Positions 23,142 through 34,095 of a stretch of 64,000 nucleotides of DNA are shown in pieces (position 1 is the stretch's first letter; the number at the start of each line of letters is the position of its first letter). A model generated the notes under the pieces. That model had not been told where the DNA came from. It made no database searches and saw only the letters and a program-made list of their open reading frames with translations. Origin of the DNA: Hygrocybe punicea (lineage: Eukaryota > Basidiomycota > Agaricomycetes > Agaricales > Hygrophoraceae); contig OY744470.1 of NCBI GenBank assembly GCA_963556145.1, positions 3,162,001 through 3,226,000 of the forward strand. The letters run 5' to 3'. The position numbers were made by a program, and so were the translations under genes.

Positions 23142-25209
23142 TCAATTGTCGTCGACATCAGAACCAGGTTCCTGTGCTTCAGGAGGTTGATCATCGTCGG
23201 AAGTGTTTTCGAGTTCGTTTAGTCGTTGCGCGGGAATATTGAGGAAGCGTGGCGGGAGTGAGATTGAACGGTGAGCAAAATAGGGGACAACTCGAAACGC
23301 TGCAATTGGTCGGTGAAAGACAGATCCATCAAGTTCGCAGAGAATGTAAGCGCCGCCAAAGTTGCGTGAAATAACAATGAGGGGACCAAGATAGCGCGGG
23401 CGCATTTTCTGGTTTAGCGCTTTCTCTATCTGTGTGTTGCGAATGAGTACTAAGTCACCGCTTTTGAAATTGAAGTTGCGAATCGTCTTCGCGTGTTGTT
23501 TTTCGAAATGTTGTGCCGCTTTCCATCGCGCGTCATAGACTTGCGAGTATATGCGATTACAGCCGTTTGCATAATTCTTGGCAGTAAATGCACTTTTTTC
23601 AATCAATTACAGTGTATTTCAAAAACCTTGTCAGTAAGTGAAAAAAAAAAAAAAAACCGAGGCAGCTTACAAAGCTGCTTGGCCACTTCCGGGCAACTGT
23701 GGCTGAAGCTCTTAAGTGACAAAAACAACTGTTCTCAAGCAAGAACAGGACTAATTGAGCTTAAGGGCATCAACCCCAGTTGGGTGAGGATGCATTACAC
23801 CATTTTAGAATATTTTCTGTGTACATCAGATAATTCTAATGAGAAACCATGTTGCTCACCCAAAAAAGGAAATCTCCATGGATGAATTGTATAAAAGATT
23901 TATGGTGAGCTTAGAGAGCATCCAAAAAATTCTTAAACAAATGTATAGTTATTATAAATGCTTTGAATTTACTTAGAACAATTTCAGTATTATTTGAGTG
24001 AGTAATGGTATCCAAATTGATACATGACTGAAATATATCTCTGATAATCATCTGACAACACCCACTTGCACTTATGTACACAGAAAATATTCTAAAATGG
24101 TGTAATGCATCCTCACCCAACTGGGGTTGATGCCCTCAAGCTCAATTAGTCCTGTTCTTGCTTGAGAACAGTTGTTTTTGTCACTTAAGAGCTTCAGCCA
24201 CAGTTGCCCGGAAGTGGCCGAGCAGCTTTGTAAGCTGCCTTGGTTTTTTTTTTTTTTTTTCACTTACTGACAAGGTTTTTGAAATACGCTGTAATTGATT
24301 GAAAAAAGTGCATTTACTGCCAAGAATTATGCAAATGGCTGTAATATCGTCGCTACGTTTTTGGAGTGTGATTGCGCATCGCGCGATAAGGTCTGTAGAA
24401 GATAGGACCAAATCCGGCGGGGGTTGAAGGTATCTTGCTTCTACAATGTCGAGTGGTAATAGGGGATGAGCGCCAGTCCCTGTGAAGTAAGGTGAGCAGC
24501 CCATCCGTCGTCGGATAGTGATACGTTTGGCCCAAAATACTGAATACATCACATTGGCCCATCTAAACTGGTTGCCGTCCGCAGCTTTGAAGAGAGATTG
24601 TCGAACGTCATAGTGCGGTTGTTCCACGAGACCGTTTGCATGGGAATTGTAGCCGGAGATGCAAATATGGTTAACGCGGTATCGCTTCGAAAGATAAGTG
24701 AGGGATTTTATGAGTGCTGGTCCGTTGTCTGTAACGATTTCATGGAGAGAACCCCATTGACAGAGAATATCTTCGAATACCCAATCTCCGATTGCGCGAG
24801 CATTTTTGTTATGAAGCATTCTGAATTTGGGGTACTGAGTAAGCGAGCAGCGTCCTTGGATTATATATTTGTATCCGCTAGATTTCGGCAAGTGCATCGT
24901 GTCGATGAATATTTTGGCAAAAAGTGGGGCGGGCGTTGCGACGACAGGGGGAATGAGAATCTGACGGGATTGGCGAAGCTGGCAAAGATGACATGTGCGA
25001 ACGAACCAGTGGATATCGGCTTGCATGTGTGGCCACCAGAAGCATTCTGCGATCATAGCGTGAGTCGTGTAAAATCCATTGTGTCCTACTTCGTCGTGGG
25101 CTTGTCGCATAATTGATGTTCGGTGATTGCGTGATATAACTAACTTGTGCGCGCCATTCTGGTCTTTGCGCCATAGTCTAGTTCTGTCGAGGAAAAAGTC
25201 TGTACAGTA
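23142..25209 (-). pseudogene. Gypsy integrase, split by a MITE
   Basis: The - strand has a zinc-binding HHCC region (HDEVGHNGFYTTHAMIAECF..CHLCQLRQ), then the catalytic core with IFIDTMHL, VTDNGPALIK and NGLVEQPHYDVRQ as candidate D, D, E positions. The frame is interrupted at KRSDDI by the element at 23560-24341 and continues YSQVYDARWKAAQHFEKQ with the C-terminal KSGDLVLIRN..RPRYLGPLIVI and an acidic end. Removing the MITE and one TA restores the frame exactly. A TGA at 25210-25212 separates it from the RNase H part. Confidence 0.85.
23560..24341. mobile_element. 782-base MITE with long inverted repeats, TA target
   Basis: Both arms of about 267 bases read inward from CAGCCRTTTGCATAATTCTT (left 23560-23827, right 24075-24341). 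They carry a homopolymer A/T run of differing length. TA flanks each side (23558-23559 and 24342-24343). The unique centre (about 23828-24074) is AT-rich and non-coding. The features fit a non-autonomous Tc1/mariner-type element. Confidence 0.85.
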
Positions 25210-27566
25210 TCAGATGAAGGTCGTGTAGTCGGAATTGGCGAGGTCGATCGGGCACTCTAAGTCGCTGAGCCATTTCTTTACTAGGGTTATGCGATTGTCT
25301 TCTCTGCGAGCAGCGTCAGTGCACGGTACATCGTTGTAGGTAAGCGTAGGATTGGATCCCTCCTCCTCACTGAGATGGTGACTGTCCCCAGTCACGAGTG
25401 CGGCGAAAGCGGAATAAGATCGCAACGAACGCAGGGACAGATGAGGAGTATTGATCATATGTGCAAAACCATAGAGGCGGTCGATCCAGTCTTCAGTTTC
25501 TTCTACGCTGTCCTTTTCCGGCGGAGAATCCAGAGGTTGTTGTACACGCCTTGAAAGACCATTCAGGCCATGGTGCGTACCCGGGACGTGGACTATAGTG
25601 CAGTGGAAAGTGAGAATCGTGGCAATCCAGCAGTTAACGCTAGCACTTGGCGCGATGTCTGGGTTGCGTAGCATGCCTGTGATGTAGCGTGGGTCTACTT
25701 CGACGACGAGATTATGAATGCCGATTAAGTACAGCCGCAGGTCGCAGAGTGCGTGATAAAGACCGAAGATTTCTAGTTTAGGTTGAGAGAAGCGCGACTC
25801 GCGATCATTTAGTGTGATAGAACCAAAGCGGTTGTAGAAACGGCGAGAAGGGTTGTCGGGGTCACATTGACAGAGGATGTATCCAACAGTGATGTAGGAT
25901 GTGTCGACAGCAAGAATGACCGGCGAATCTGAAGTGTAGTCGATCTGACGAAGCGCAGGTGAATTGAGAACGGCTTGTTTCAGGTCTGCCTGAGCGGTGA
26001 TCTGGTCGGGACCAAATTCAAAGGGTGCGTCTTTGCGCGTCAGTTTAACAAGATAATGCGCACGCTGCGCGAAGTTGCAGATAAAGATTCAAAGAACGCC
26101 TACTGTGCCAAGGAACGAACGGACGTCAGACAGGTTGTGGCAAGGGCCCCAGTTATGAATCGTGGCTAGTTTCTCTTCGTTGGGTAAACGGCCATTTGTT
26201 GTGCAGCGATGGCCTACTACTGTGATTTCAGGAGCGCAGAGGGTAGACTTGAAGGCGGAAAAGGTTCCCCCACAGTATTTCATGCGTTGGACAATGCAAT
26301 TAAGCATAGTGAAATGTTCCCAGATGAAGCGGCGAATACCTGGGTTCACGGCGATAGTTTCGTAAGAGCCGTCGTGTAGGAGATAGGACGATTTAGGGCC
26401 TTTGACTGGGACATCGTCTATGTAAGGTATCGTCCACTGCGGGATCTCGGGTTGCAGGATGAAAGTAACATCGTCGTGGAATATCGGGACTGAATTTGTC
26501 CATCCCATAGGCAGAGTAACAAGTCGCAACGCTCTGAAAGGTGTTTGGAAGGTGGTGTAGTCGCGCGAAGACTCAGCGATAGGTCACTCGTTGTATCCGA
26601 CGTATAAATCAAAGCAGGCGCCACAGGATCAGCCAGCGAACTGTTCGGCCATGTGTTCAGGGATAGGAGGTACGCCAGAATGCGCGATGGTTACTGCATT
26701 AAGAGGCTTGAGACTGTGAACGATGCAAAGCATTTTACCACCTTTCTTCAGAACCGTAAACCAATGCGAGCGATAAGAGGAGTTCGAGGGTCGTAGACTT
26801 TGGCTTTGATTTTACGGCGAATAATATTACATACTTCCTCATAAATACCAGGAGAAATAGGAATGTTGCGCTGGACCCAGGGAGTGTGCGGTAATATGGG
26901 GAACTCGACAGGTGGAAAGAAATCAGTGTGAAATCTTCCACGCTCGTTGTCGGTCCACGCGAAACCTTTCTCTTGTTTGCGTATAAAGTCGTGCATTAGT
27001 GCACGCTCAGCCAGCCAGAGGAAGTCGCCTTTGTGAACTTTGTCGAACGCATCACGACGTTCCTGCGTGTAGCGGTCTGTGGGGATGAAAGGTGGAGGAT
27101 TCGGATCGAGGTTAGGAAGTTCGGCAAGTGGATCGCCAGTGATATTGCATATTATGCGGAATTTGTCAGGGAGTTCAGTGATGACAGGCTTGACCTTGCG
27201 AGTGACAGGCTTGTAGACTTTTTTTTGGGCGGCGAAAATGCTAGTGAAGTCATCTGATAGTGTAGAAGGAGACGCGGATGAAGCTGAATAGGAAAAGGAC
27301 GACGAGGGATCTGACAACGAAGGAGAAACAGAGGTTGAGCATACTGGAGTAGATGGGGAACCATTAGGAAAATCGCAGGTGGAAAGATAGACACGGGGAA
27401 CTGTAGATGAAGACCACGAGTCCGCTAAATGGGTATAAGATTCAATGTATGTAGCGTTGGTATGTTCGTCGTGCACTATTACTAGCGCGATGTCTCCGTC
27501 ATCTAGTGCGCTCAGTTCCCCTTGTTGATAAAAACCAAGGATGAGTGTAGGGGTACGCCGTGCCAT
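25210..27566 (-). pseudogene. Gypsy reverse transcriptase and RNase H, disrupted
   Basis: The - strand reads TELPDKFRIICNITGDPLAE, then a frameshift near 26770 into SNSSYRSHWFTVLKKGGK. RT motifs follow: LRLVTLPMGWTNSVPIFHDD and the active site TIPYIDDVPVKGP. RNase H follows with ILAVDTSYITVGYILCQCD and later HNLVVEVDPRYI. TGA codons at 26639, 26584 and 26089 fall where Arg is expected in FAG-SCGACFD, YNE-PIAESS and VGVL-IFICNF. A frameshift near 27566 separates it from the protease frame. It cannot encode an active enzyme as written. Confidence 0.85.
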
Positions 27567-27691
27567 TGTGCTTCGCTTCTAGGGTACGTTGGAATTGTCG
27601 CCGATCTGTTCAAATTTGGATCGCATATCGTAATCATCTGGTCTTCGTTGCGGTAATTCTTGACAACGCTTTCCGTAAGTACGTCGAACGG

Positions 27692-28777
27692 TCATCCCAG
27701 GAGAATATGGTATGCAGGGTCACGGATGACATGCATCTGCAGGAAAAGTGTGATGTCGCCAATTTTACAAGGAACATTCCGCACAAGACCCAAGGACTGA
27801 TCAATCGAACCATTCGCCAACTGCATATTGAGACGAATCGCCAGGTCGTAGGGGAGACTAAACTGATGAAAGACGTCTTCCGACATTGCGACGATTTGCG
27901 AACCAGGGTCAATGATGCTACTGACTTGTTCTTGTCCATCGATGAGCAAATTAACGGCGCGTAGAGCGTGCGATTCTTTTGCGACTGTAAGGATTTCAGG
28001 AATTTCGCCTGGTGAGAGACTCATGAGGTAGGTCTCATATGGGTCAGGAACAATGATGGGTTGTGGTTCAGCGGAGGCATTTTTGCAAGTGTTCTTGCAT
28101 GACGCAAAAGGAAGTGGGTCGTTGGCGAAGATGTTAACTTTTACTGGCGATGCGCCAGGAGGTTGGACTCGCTTGGGCATAATATCATCGCGAAGTTTCA
28201 AATGACAGTCCGGAGAAATTGAGAACAATTCCATTGGTGTGAGCGTGACACAGGGAGCCGCCATAGAGCACGAGTAAACCTCACTAATAATCTTAGAGTC
28301 CTGGATAGGGGCTTGAGTGCGATACGCGGGTTCTTTATCCTTAGATTGCTTTAACGGCGGACCTGCAAAATTATGTTCATGTGGCGGGCGGTACGCGGTT
28401 TCCGGTGCGGATGCGAAGGGATGGATGGGTGGTTCTGCGGTAGGAGCGGCTGTCGCAGGCAAAGGGGCTTGTTGCGTGGTTGATTGAGCAGACGCGGGCT
28501 GAGCACATGGACGAGGTAAACTGGTGGTAGACGGGACAGGTTTGCGCTGACGAGAAATCTCTACACCGTCAAATTTTACCTTTTTAAGTGCGAAAAGTTC
28601 GCGCTCCAGTTCCTCAATGCGCAAGTCGTTAGAGCTCATCACCGATGCCAGGACGTTGGCGTGAACTGCAGGGGATACACTATACATCATTTGACCGACA
28701 TTGTTGGTATTGGTTTGTTGCGTCACAGCTAATTGACCGGGATTGCGACGATGCCATTCATTGATGCGCTCCTTCAT
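27692..28777 (-). pseudogene. Gypsy Gag C-terminus/protease segment
   Basis: A Pro/Ala-rich linker is followed by a retropepsin-like domain: LLIDGQEQVSSIIDPGSQIV with the catalytic Asp in DPGS, then CKIGDITLFLQMHVI and DPAYHILLG. The frame ends in TGA at 27692-27694, directly before PFDVLTESVVKN, where an Arg is expected. Upstream, a TGA at 28847 separates it from gag in the same frame. Confidence 0.8.
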
Positions 28778-28846
28778 AGAATTGCTGGGTAATTGGCGTG
28801 GGCAGAAAGCGCCAGAGGGTAGAACGATTTTCTTGTTGATATTCTC

Positions 28847-29731
28847 TCAGATGCATCCAGCATTGATATATTCAATCACATGCGGGCAGTTCAGCCTAAA
28901 GTGACCGGGTAGGTTGCAGAAGTGGCAATTGCCATTCGCCGCTGTCTCAGACTGAGTCGTTCTCATAGGGGGCATATGAGAAGAGGTATGGGGGCATGGA
29001 GCAGAGTTTTTAGACGCGTGCGGGTCCATAATTTTATTTACCGCTTGGACTACAGTATCGACAATGAGTGTGACGTCGTCCTGTTTGATCGAAGAAGACT
29101 TGGAAGAGGTCGCGGACATTGGTTTACCTTCTCTAGGTGCGTTCATGGGACTGGTACCATGAAGAATGAACTGCACTGCCGCTTGAATTTCATGTAGCGG
29201 ATAGGGGTCATCGGGAAAGTGATCAGGTAGCTTCAGCTGTAGTCGCTGCGTGACGCGCGTCCAGAGACACTTTTGAAACCCGCGAATGTACGCATGACTT
29301 TGCTCAGCTTCGGAAATGCGATTCTTTTTACACAGAAATTTCGTGATAGTGAGGAATGCGTGATGATAAGCGCCAAGCTCTATGATGTTTGCGATTCCTG
29401 ACTGATGTTGTTTCTCGACGAGCTTCTCCATGTCCGATATGGACCATTTCCTTTCGTCTTCCGAACCAGGATAAAGCTTATATACAGCCTTTGTGAACTC
29501 TTTGTAAGTTGATGCCGGCAAGTACTCGTCGAGCGATTCCCAAAGTTCAGCGGTGTCTATGTCGAGATAGCGCAACACATATCTCTTTTTGTCGACAGCA
29601 TCGGCTATTGTGCACGAATCGAATTGGGCCTCAAGCTCATCAAAGTATCGGCAAAGTTCGTGTGGGTGCTCCGGCGAGAAGCTGGGAGCGGTATTATGAC
29701 CACGAGTGGGCATTTGCGGTGGTGTCGCCAT
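28847..29731 (-). CDS. Gypsy Gag with CCHC zinc knuckle
   Basis: Capsid-like region with FSPEHPHELCRYFDELEAQF, RYVLRYLDIDTAELWESL and YHHAFLTITKFL, ending in a zinc knuckle CHFCNLPGHFRLNCP and VIEYINAGCI. The TGA at 28847-28849 is probably secondary, since translation continues ENINKKIVLPSGAF in the same frame. The frame is also open upstream of 29731 to about 30170 without an ATG (Ser/Thr/Pro-rich), so the true N-terminus may use a splice or another start. Confidence 0.75.
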   Translation of the reverse strand: MATPPQMPTRGHNTAPSFSPEHPHELCRYFDELEAQFDSCTIADAVDKKRYVLRYLDIDTAELWESLDEYLPASTYKEFTKAVYKLYPGSEDERKWSISDMEKLVEKQHQSGIANIIELGAYHHAFLTITKFLCKKNRISEAEQSHAYIRGFQKCLWTRVTQRLQLKLPDHFPDDPYPLHEIQAAVQFILHGTSPMNAPREGKPMSATSSKSSSIKQDDVTLIVDTVVQAVNKIMDPHASKNSAPCPHTSSHMPPMRTTQSETAANGNCHFCNLPGHFRLNCPHVIEYINAGCI

Positions 29732-30171
29732 TGTTTGAGCTGCGGGTGGTGGTGTGGGTGGACGCGATGAGGTAGACGATGAGGAGGTGCTCGGTGGAAT
29801 AGGAATAGAAGAATCGAGAGTGGATGTGGATGGTAAGTTAGAAAGTGGACCGGAAGAGGGGTCGGAAGTGTGTTGAGATAAAGAACCGCTAGCTGGTGTG
29901 GGAGATTGTGGATTGTAATCGCGTAGAGAATCGTGAAAATCAAGAGGTGTGCGAGGTGAATGAGAACAAAATCGATGTGAGGTATCGTGTTCAGAATCGG
30001 AGGAACTTTCGGTGAGTTTGTCGAGATCGCTGTCGAAGTCGGGGATATTCCGAGAGGTCGTCGCACGTTGTTGCGCTTGACACTGTACTGAGCTATGAGT
30101 ATGATATCTGTTGGTAGCTATGGTGCTCGAACTAGACGCATTAGTCGAAGGAGTGGTTTAGATTTTAAGTC

Positions 30172-30189
30172 TCCTCGTGGTGGGCTCCA
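30172..30189 (-). promoter_or_regulatory. Putative primer-binding site of the Gypsy
   Basis: On the - strand TGGAGCCCACCACGAGGA starts 5 bases inside the 5' LTR edge and begins with TGG, the complement of a tRNA CCA end. The tRNA partner could not be identified by eye. Confidence 0.4.
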
Positions 30190-30433
30190 GAAAATGATAC
30201 AGTTTCCATGTCTACCCGGATAAAGAGATAATAAAAGATGAAAATGTTGCAAAGGTGCGAACGGGACTTGGGACACTCCCGACAATAACACGATAATGCG
30301 CGATAATATGCGCGATCAAATAAACAAACGCGGAGGGTCGTGAGACAACGCGATATCGCAATGCAGTGATAAACAAGAATCGGAAGGCTTAGCTGGGTGT
30401 CCTAGATGACAGCGCGATACGCAGCGATGACGC

Positions 30434-32754
30434 TGGAGAGGGTCGGAGGCTGCTGAGGGACTCTCCGACAGAGTCTAGCTGGAAAGCACGGAAAGACTAG
30501 GATGGAATCTATCTACTACATCAGATCAGCTACTGACTACGACGAACCGTGGGAATCCAGTCACGTGACAGGACAGGCACTACCACTACAAGTGCCCCCC
30601 CTCTTGTAGCGACACCCTCGTCGCTGGCCAAAGAGAGAAACGCAAAAAGAAAAGCAGGGAAAGAGGTGAGAAAGAGAGGAACAGACACAAGAAAGAAAGA
30701 AAACAAAAATGAAAATCAGTCCAGACAGAAAGCTCAACTCTACCTAGGCCTTGTCCAACCCAAAGCTACAAGGGCTCGCTCAAGTCATGAAGGTGGGGGT
30801 CACGATCCCAATCGAGGTGCATCGAGTTGGTTGGCTTCGAGCTGGTTGGCATGAGGGGTTGTGTGACAATGGGCCATCCTGGACCAATGCCACGTGGATG
30901 GTTTCGAGTGACGATGGGACCAGTGGGGGCAGTGAAGAAACATTGGGCGCATGGGCGGTTGCGTCATCGAGCGTGGCGCCGTAGGGTAGCAAATGGTCTT
31001 CTTGTGGTATTGGAGTGGAGAGCAGACATGTCGTGGGGATTTCACGTTGGAAAGGTGGGATGGACAGGAATCGTGGCGGCGTCTTCGGCCCAGTCGAATC
31101 GCGGAGGTGGTAACGTAGGTGCAGGCAAATTCGCTGGGGTGGGGCTGCACATGCGAATCGAGCCATTCGCGGTCCCTCGTTGGCCCTTCCCATCGTCTAG
31201 GCGCGTATCATTGCTCATCGCCGGGATCTCCTCATTCGTCTCAGCTACCCTCGCCGTCTGTGTCTCCCTGTTCCTCGCGTACGCGTCAGCTCGCGTTTCG
31301 ATGTCGTCTGGACATGGGCCTTGCGCTTGCGACTTCCTGGGGGCGACGTTGTGGTTCCAGGCTGACGTGGGCGCGTGTGGGTATAGACCTGGAGGGAAAA
31401 TGGGGTCTGGGGCGCGTCTGGGCACATTTTGGTGCACGGGCACAGGATTTTGGGCCTGTGGGGGCATAAACTGGCTGGGTACTGGCGCCGGCGCATTGGA
31501 ATTGCCGTCTGACACGTGTATGGATGCGTTCTTTGGTGGGGGTGGTGGACCTGGGGTCGACATGGGTGTGTGACGCGTTGGGGTGTGTTGGGACGCGTTT
31601 TCACGCAAGGGCGGGGCCGTCTGAGTGTCTCCATGCGCACTGGGTGTTGGTGGGCACATTGGTGGCTCGTCCGCTTGTATTGACACGGACGTGCAGGCGG
31701 ATAGGGTTGTCTGAGTGGGCGTTGACGCATAGTGCATTGTTTTTGATGTACGCGGGTGTGCTAAGATGGCGGCCGCGGTTGAGCTGATGAGTGGTGTCGT
31801 CTGTGCGGTTGTGGTGATGTTGCTAAATAGGTCGTGCTGCGTTGCCACCGAGACGCTGGGCAACGGCGTCGTTTGCGTTGAAACGGTCTTGCTGGTGCGT
31901 GCTAGTGAAGATGCTGTAGATACGTCAGTCTGCGCTGAAATGGATGCGCAGGTGGATGGTGCTGTCTGGGTCGACATGGAGATGCTGCTGGATGCCGTTT
32001 GGGTCAGGATGAGCGTTGGTGCTTGGGCTGACGCGTTTGCGTGGATACGCGGCTCTGTTTGCGTTGAGACGGAAGTGCCGGTGAGCGGCTCTGGCTGGGT
32101 TGCTGCATTCGTCTGCATCGATGCTGATATGCGGGTTGGTGGGGCCGTTTGGGTTGACTCCCAATGCGCGCGCTCCTCCGCGATGCCTTGTAAGATCCCT
32201 TCGGCCCTGCCTTTTTCGAGGCATCCTGCCACCAATCTCTCTATGTCTTTCATGCGCACGAGTGAGCCATCTTGAAATAGGGAACCTGACGCGGTGGGTG
32301 CAGGTCCTTGTTGAGGCACGGAAGCCGGGGCTTTTTTTGTAGTTTTCCTTTTGTTGTTTGTCATGGTGAAATGAAAATGTGCTGGGTTCGCGGTTCTCGG
32401 TGCTCAGGTTCTGAAGGTTCTCGGTTCTCGGTGCTCGAAATTCTGAAAGTTCATGGTTCTTGGACAACAAAGGGCTCGGTTCTCCGTATTCAACGTTCTG
32501 GGCTCGAAAAAGTGCTGAAAGCGCCAGGAAAAGATGGAAAAGCAGGGAGATCACGGGGAATTGCTGGCAGGGTTCGAAGCCACTCTCATCACTACGTTGG
32601 AGAGGGTCGGAGGCTGCTGAGGGACTCTCCGACAGAGTCTAGCTGGAAAGCACAGAAAGACTAGGATGGAGTCTATCTACTACATCAGATCAGCTACTGA
32701 CTACGACGAACCGTGGGAATCCAGTCACGTGACAGTACAGGCACTACCACTACA
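30434..32754 (-). mobile_element. 2.3 kb gag-only LTR element (TRIM/LARD-like)
   Basis: Identical-length 157-base LTRs at 30434-30590 and 32598-32754 start TGGAGAGGGTCGGAGGC and end ACCACTACA. They differ at only a few bases. ACGC flanks both ends. The uninterrupted LTR copy at about 11375 has the corresponding single site (GATGACACGACGAG), which confirms the insertion. On the - strand a purine run (AAGAGGGGGGCAC) precedes the 3' LTR. One open frame and no pol, so it must be moved in trans. LTR end, purine tract and adjacent sequence resemble 62861-63060. Confidence 0.88.
31042..32364 (-). CDS. STQT-repeat protein of the small LTR element
   Basis: An uninterrupted 440-residue frame. After a basic start (MTNNKRKTTKKAPASVPQQG) and a short helical segment (VAGCLEKGRAEGILQGIAEE) come many loosely repeated units with the core STQT/QTA (for example SVSTQTEP, SMSTQTAP, TVSTQTTP). 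A Pro-rich C-terminal third follows. It is likely a fast-evolving Gag-like protein, since it is the only product of the element. No zinc knuckle was seen, and no domain was recognised. Confidence 0.6.
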   Translation of the reverse strand: MTNNKRKTTKKAPASVPQQGPAPTASGSLFQDGSLVRMKDIERLVAGCLEKGRAEGILQGIAEERAHWESTQTAPPTRISASMQTNAATQPEPLTGTSVSTQTEPRIHANASAQAPTLILTQTASSSISMSTQTAPSTCASISAQTDVSTASSLARTSKTVSTQTTPLPSVSVATQHDLFSNITTTAQTTPLISSTAAAILAHPRTSKTMHYASTPTQTTLSACTSVSIQADEPPMCPPTPSAHGDTQTAPPLRENASQHTPTRHTPMSTPGPPPPPKNASIHVSDGNSNAPAPVPSQFMPPQAQNPVPVHQNVPRRAPDPIFPPGLYPHAPTSAWNHNVAPRKSQAQGPCPDDIETRADAYARNRETQTARVAETNEEIPAMSNDTRLDDGKGQRGTANGSIRMCSPTPANLPAPTLPPPRFDWAEDAATIPVHPTFPT

Positions 32755-33469
32755 ACGCGACGAGACGAGGGTTCTTTGCTACAACTTAGGTCGCGATAGC
32801 GGAGAGTGCGCAATGAGAAAAGATGCAGATTTGAGTAGGAATGACTGGATTTTTAAACTTAAGACGCAAACTAGTGGGGAGGGGAGAACTGGGTTCTTCG
32901 TCGTTTATTTTCTACTACAGGACATTTTTTATATTCTAAAGGGATAGGGGTTTAAGGGTGGATGAGTGAAATAGAAATGCAGCGAAATATCGCATGAAAG
33001 CGATGAAATGGGAATGGAATAGCGAAGGATTTGAAATAACGGCGAATATCACATGCAAGTCAGTGAAAAGACGAAGATAAACCGGATGAATTACATTTCT
33101 AGTATTGGACTCAGTGTCCGAACGTGTAGGACATGTTTAACGGTCGTGTTTCAGCGTATTGAGACCGGGTTGCGCGGTTAAGATACAGTGAAGATGTCGC
33201 AGTCACGCACGCGTCGATCGGCGTAAGTTGCGCAAGTCGCGGGCGGCGCGCTGATGTTTCACGTGTATGCGGGATGCGGAAGAGTCGTAGGGAAAGTAGA
33301 ATTGGATCCTATGAGAGATTCCGTGCCCAAAGGGAGAGACTGCGTATCACCGCCATCGCATGCACGCTCGTGGGCTTCCTTCTGTGGCCAGCAGTGGCCT
33401 GGTGTGTGGGTATGCACGGCGCATAAGTAAAAGGGACAAAAGAAATAAAGAAAATACTCACTTTTGGCA

Positions 33470-33961
33470 GTGGGGGTGGATGCACCACTCCCCGCTGCGA
33501 CTTTTCTTCGTTACTGTCCCTCGCTCCCATCATTAGCTGGTGCTGCGTTTCGTTGGTGTGGGCGTCGGTGTGGGTGTGGGTGTGGGTGTGGGCATGGGCG
33601 TGAATGCGGCGTCGTGGATTTGCGGGGTCTGTTACTGTCCTGGTGGTTGCGGTTGCGCCGTCATCTGCTGCTGCTGCTGTTGCCTCCGCCATTGCTGCTG
33701 GCCGTTGCTGCGCTGTAACCCTAAATAAGTTAGTAGCAAAAAAATCAATGAAAAATATACCTTTGCAGCAGGAGTGGGAGCCCCACCCACACTGCTTCTG
33801 TTGCTCCCATTCCGGGTCGCCGTTTTGGTGCTGCTGGTCGTCGTTGAGGATCTGCTGGGTGCTGCTTGGGCATCGTTTGGGTCGTTGCCACGTGCTGGCG
33901 TTGCCGTGGTATTGGGCACGTTGGTGGATTGTTGAGGGTCACGCGCACGAATGGAACGCAT
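33470..33961 (-). other. Exons of a gene with duplicated GGAPTPA-type modules
   Basis: On the - strand an ATG at 33961 opens an exon to 33761 (RSIRARDPQQSTNV.. VGGAPTPAAK, strong donor). A second exon after an acceptor near 33704 runs through Ala/Thr-rich sequence with HAHAHTHTHTHTD to VVHPPPLPK and a donor near 33465. A module ending EGGAPTPAT occurs at 11010-11135 beyond the Gypsy. The gene seems built from tandem copies of one exon and was split by the retrotransposon. Product unknown. Confidence 0.35.
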
Positions 33962-34003
33962 CAGGTGACATTGTTGATTGTTCACATGACAATAAATATG
34001 AAG

Positions 34004-34006
34004 AAA

Positions 34007-34041
<35 letters not shown>

Positions 34042-34045
34042 ATAT
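34004..34045. repeat. (AAAT)n microsatellite
   Basis: About ten AAAT units, immediately before a tRNA-like sequence. Confidence 0.9.
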
Positions 34046-34095
34046 ATTGCAGACAGGGTGAGAACTTGTAAGCAATCCTACACAGTTTGAGAAAA

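Larger units (their letters stand above)
11136..33349 (-). mobile_element. Ty3/Gypsy LTR retrotransposon with nested insertions
   Basis: Two LTRs (left 834 bases; right about 830 bases after removing an insertion) both begin TGATAC and end GTATCA. On the - strand the order is 5' LTR, primer-binding-like site, gag, protease, RT/RNase H, integrase, polypurine tract, 3' LTR. An additional gene (A) lies antisense between pol and the 3' LTR. Later insertions are a KDZ element in gene A, a TA-flanked MITE in the integrase and a small LTR element in the 5' LTR. Six internal TGA stops and at least two frameshifts disable pol. I see no clear target duplication (gctgc against ccgcc at the edges). Confidence 0.9.
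30195..33349 (-). repeat. Gypsy 5' LTR (right copy), interrupted
   Basis: The LTR parts 30195-30433 and 32759-33349 together match 11136-11969. Between them lies a small LTR element with the 4-base duplication ACGC. Confidence 0.9.

Noticed and set aside
32560..32597. GGTTCGAAGCC near the 5' LTR of the small LTR element as a tRNA primer site
   Set aside because: It contains a T-loop-like TTCGA but lacks the expected TGG start next to the LTR and does not pair as a T-arm.
11136..33349. A 5-base target duplication for the Gypsy
   Set aside because: The flanks gctgc and ccgcc differ. The left flank is triplet repeat, so a match cannot be claimed.
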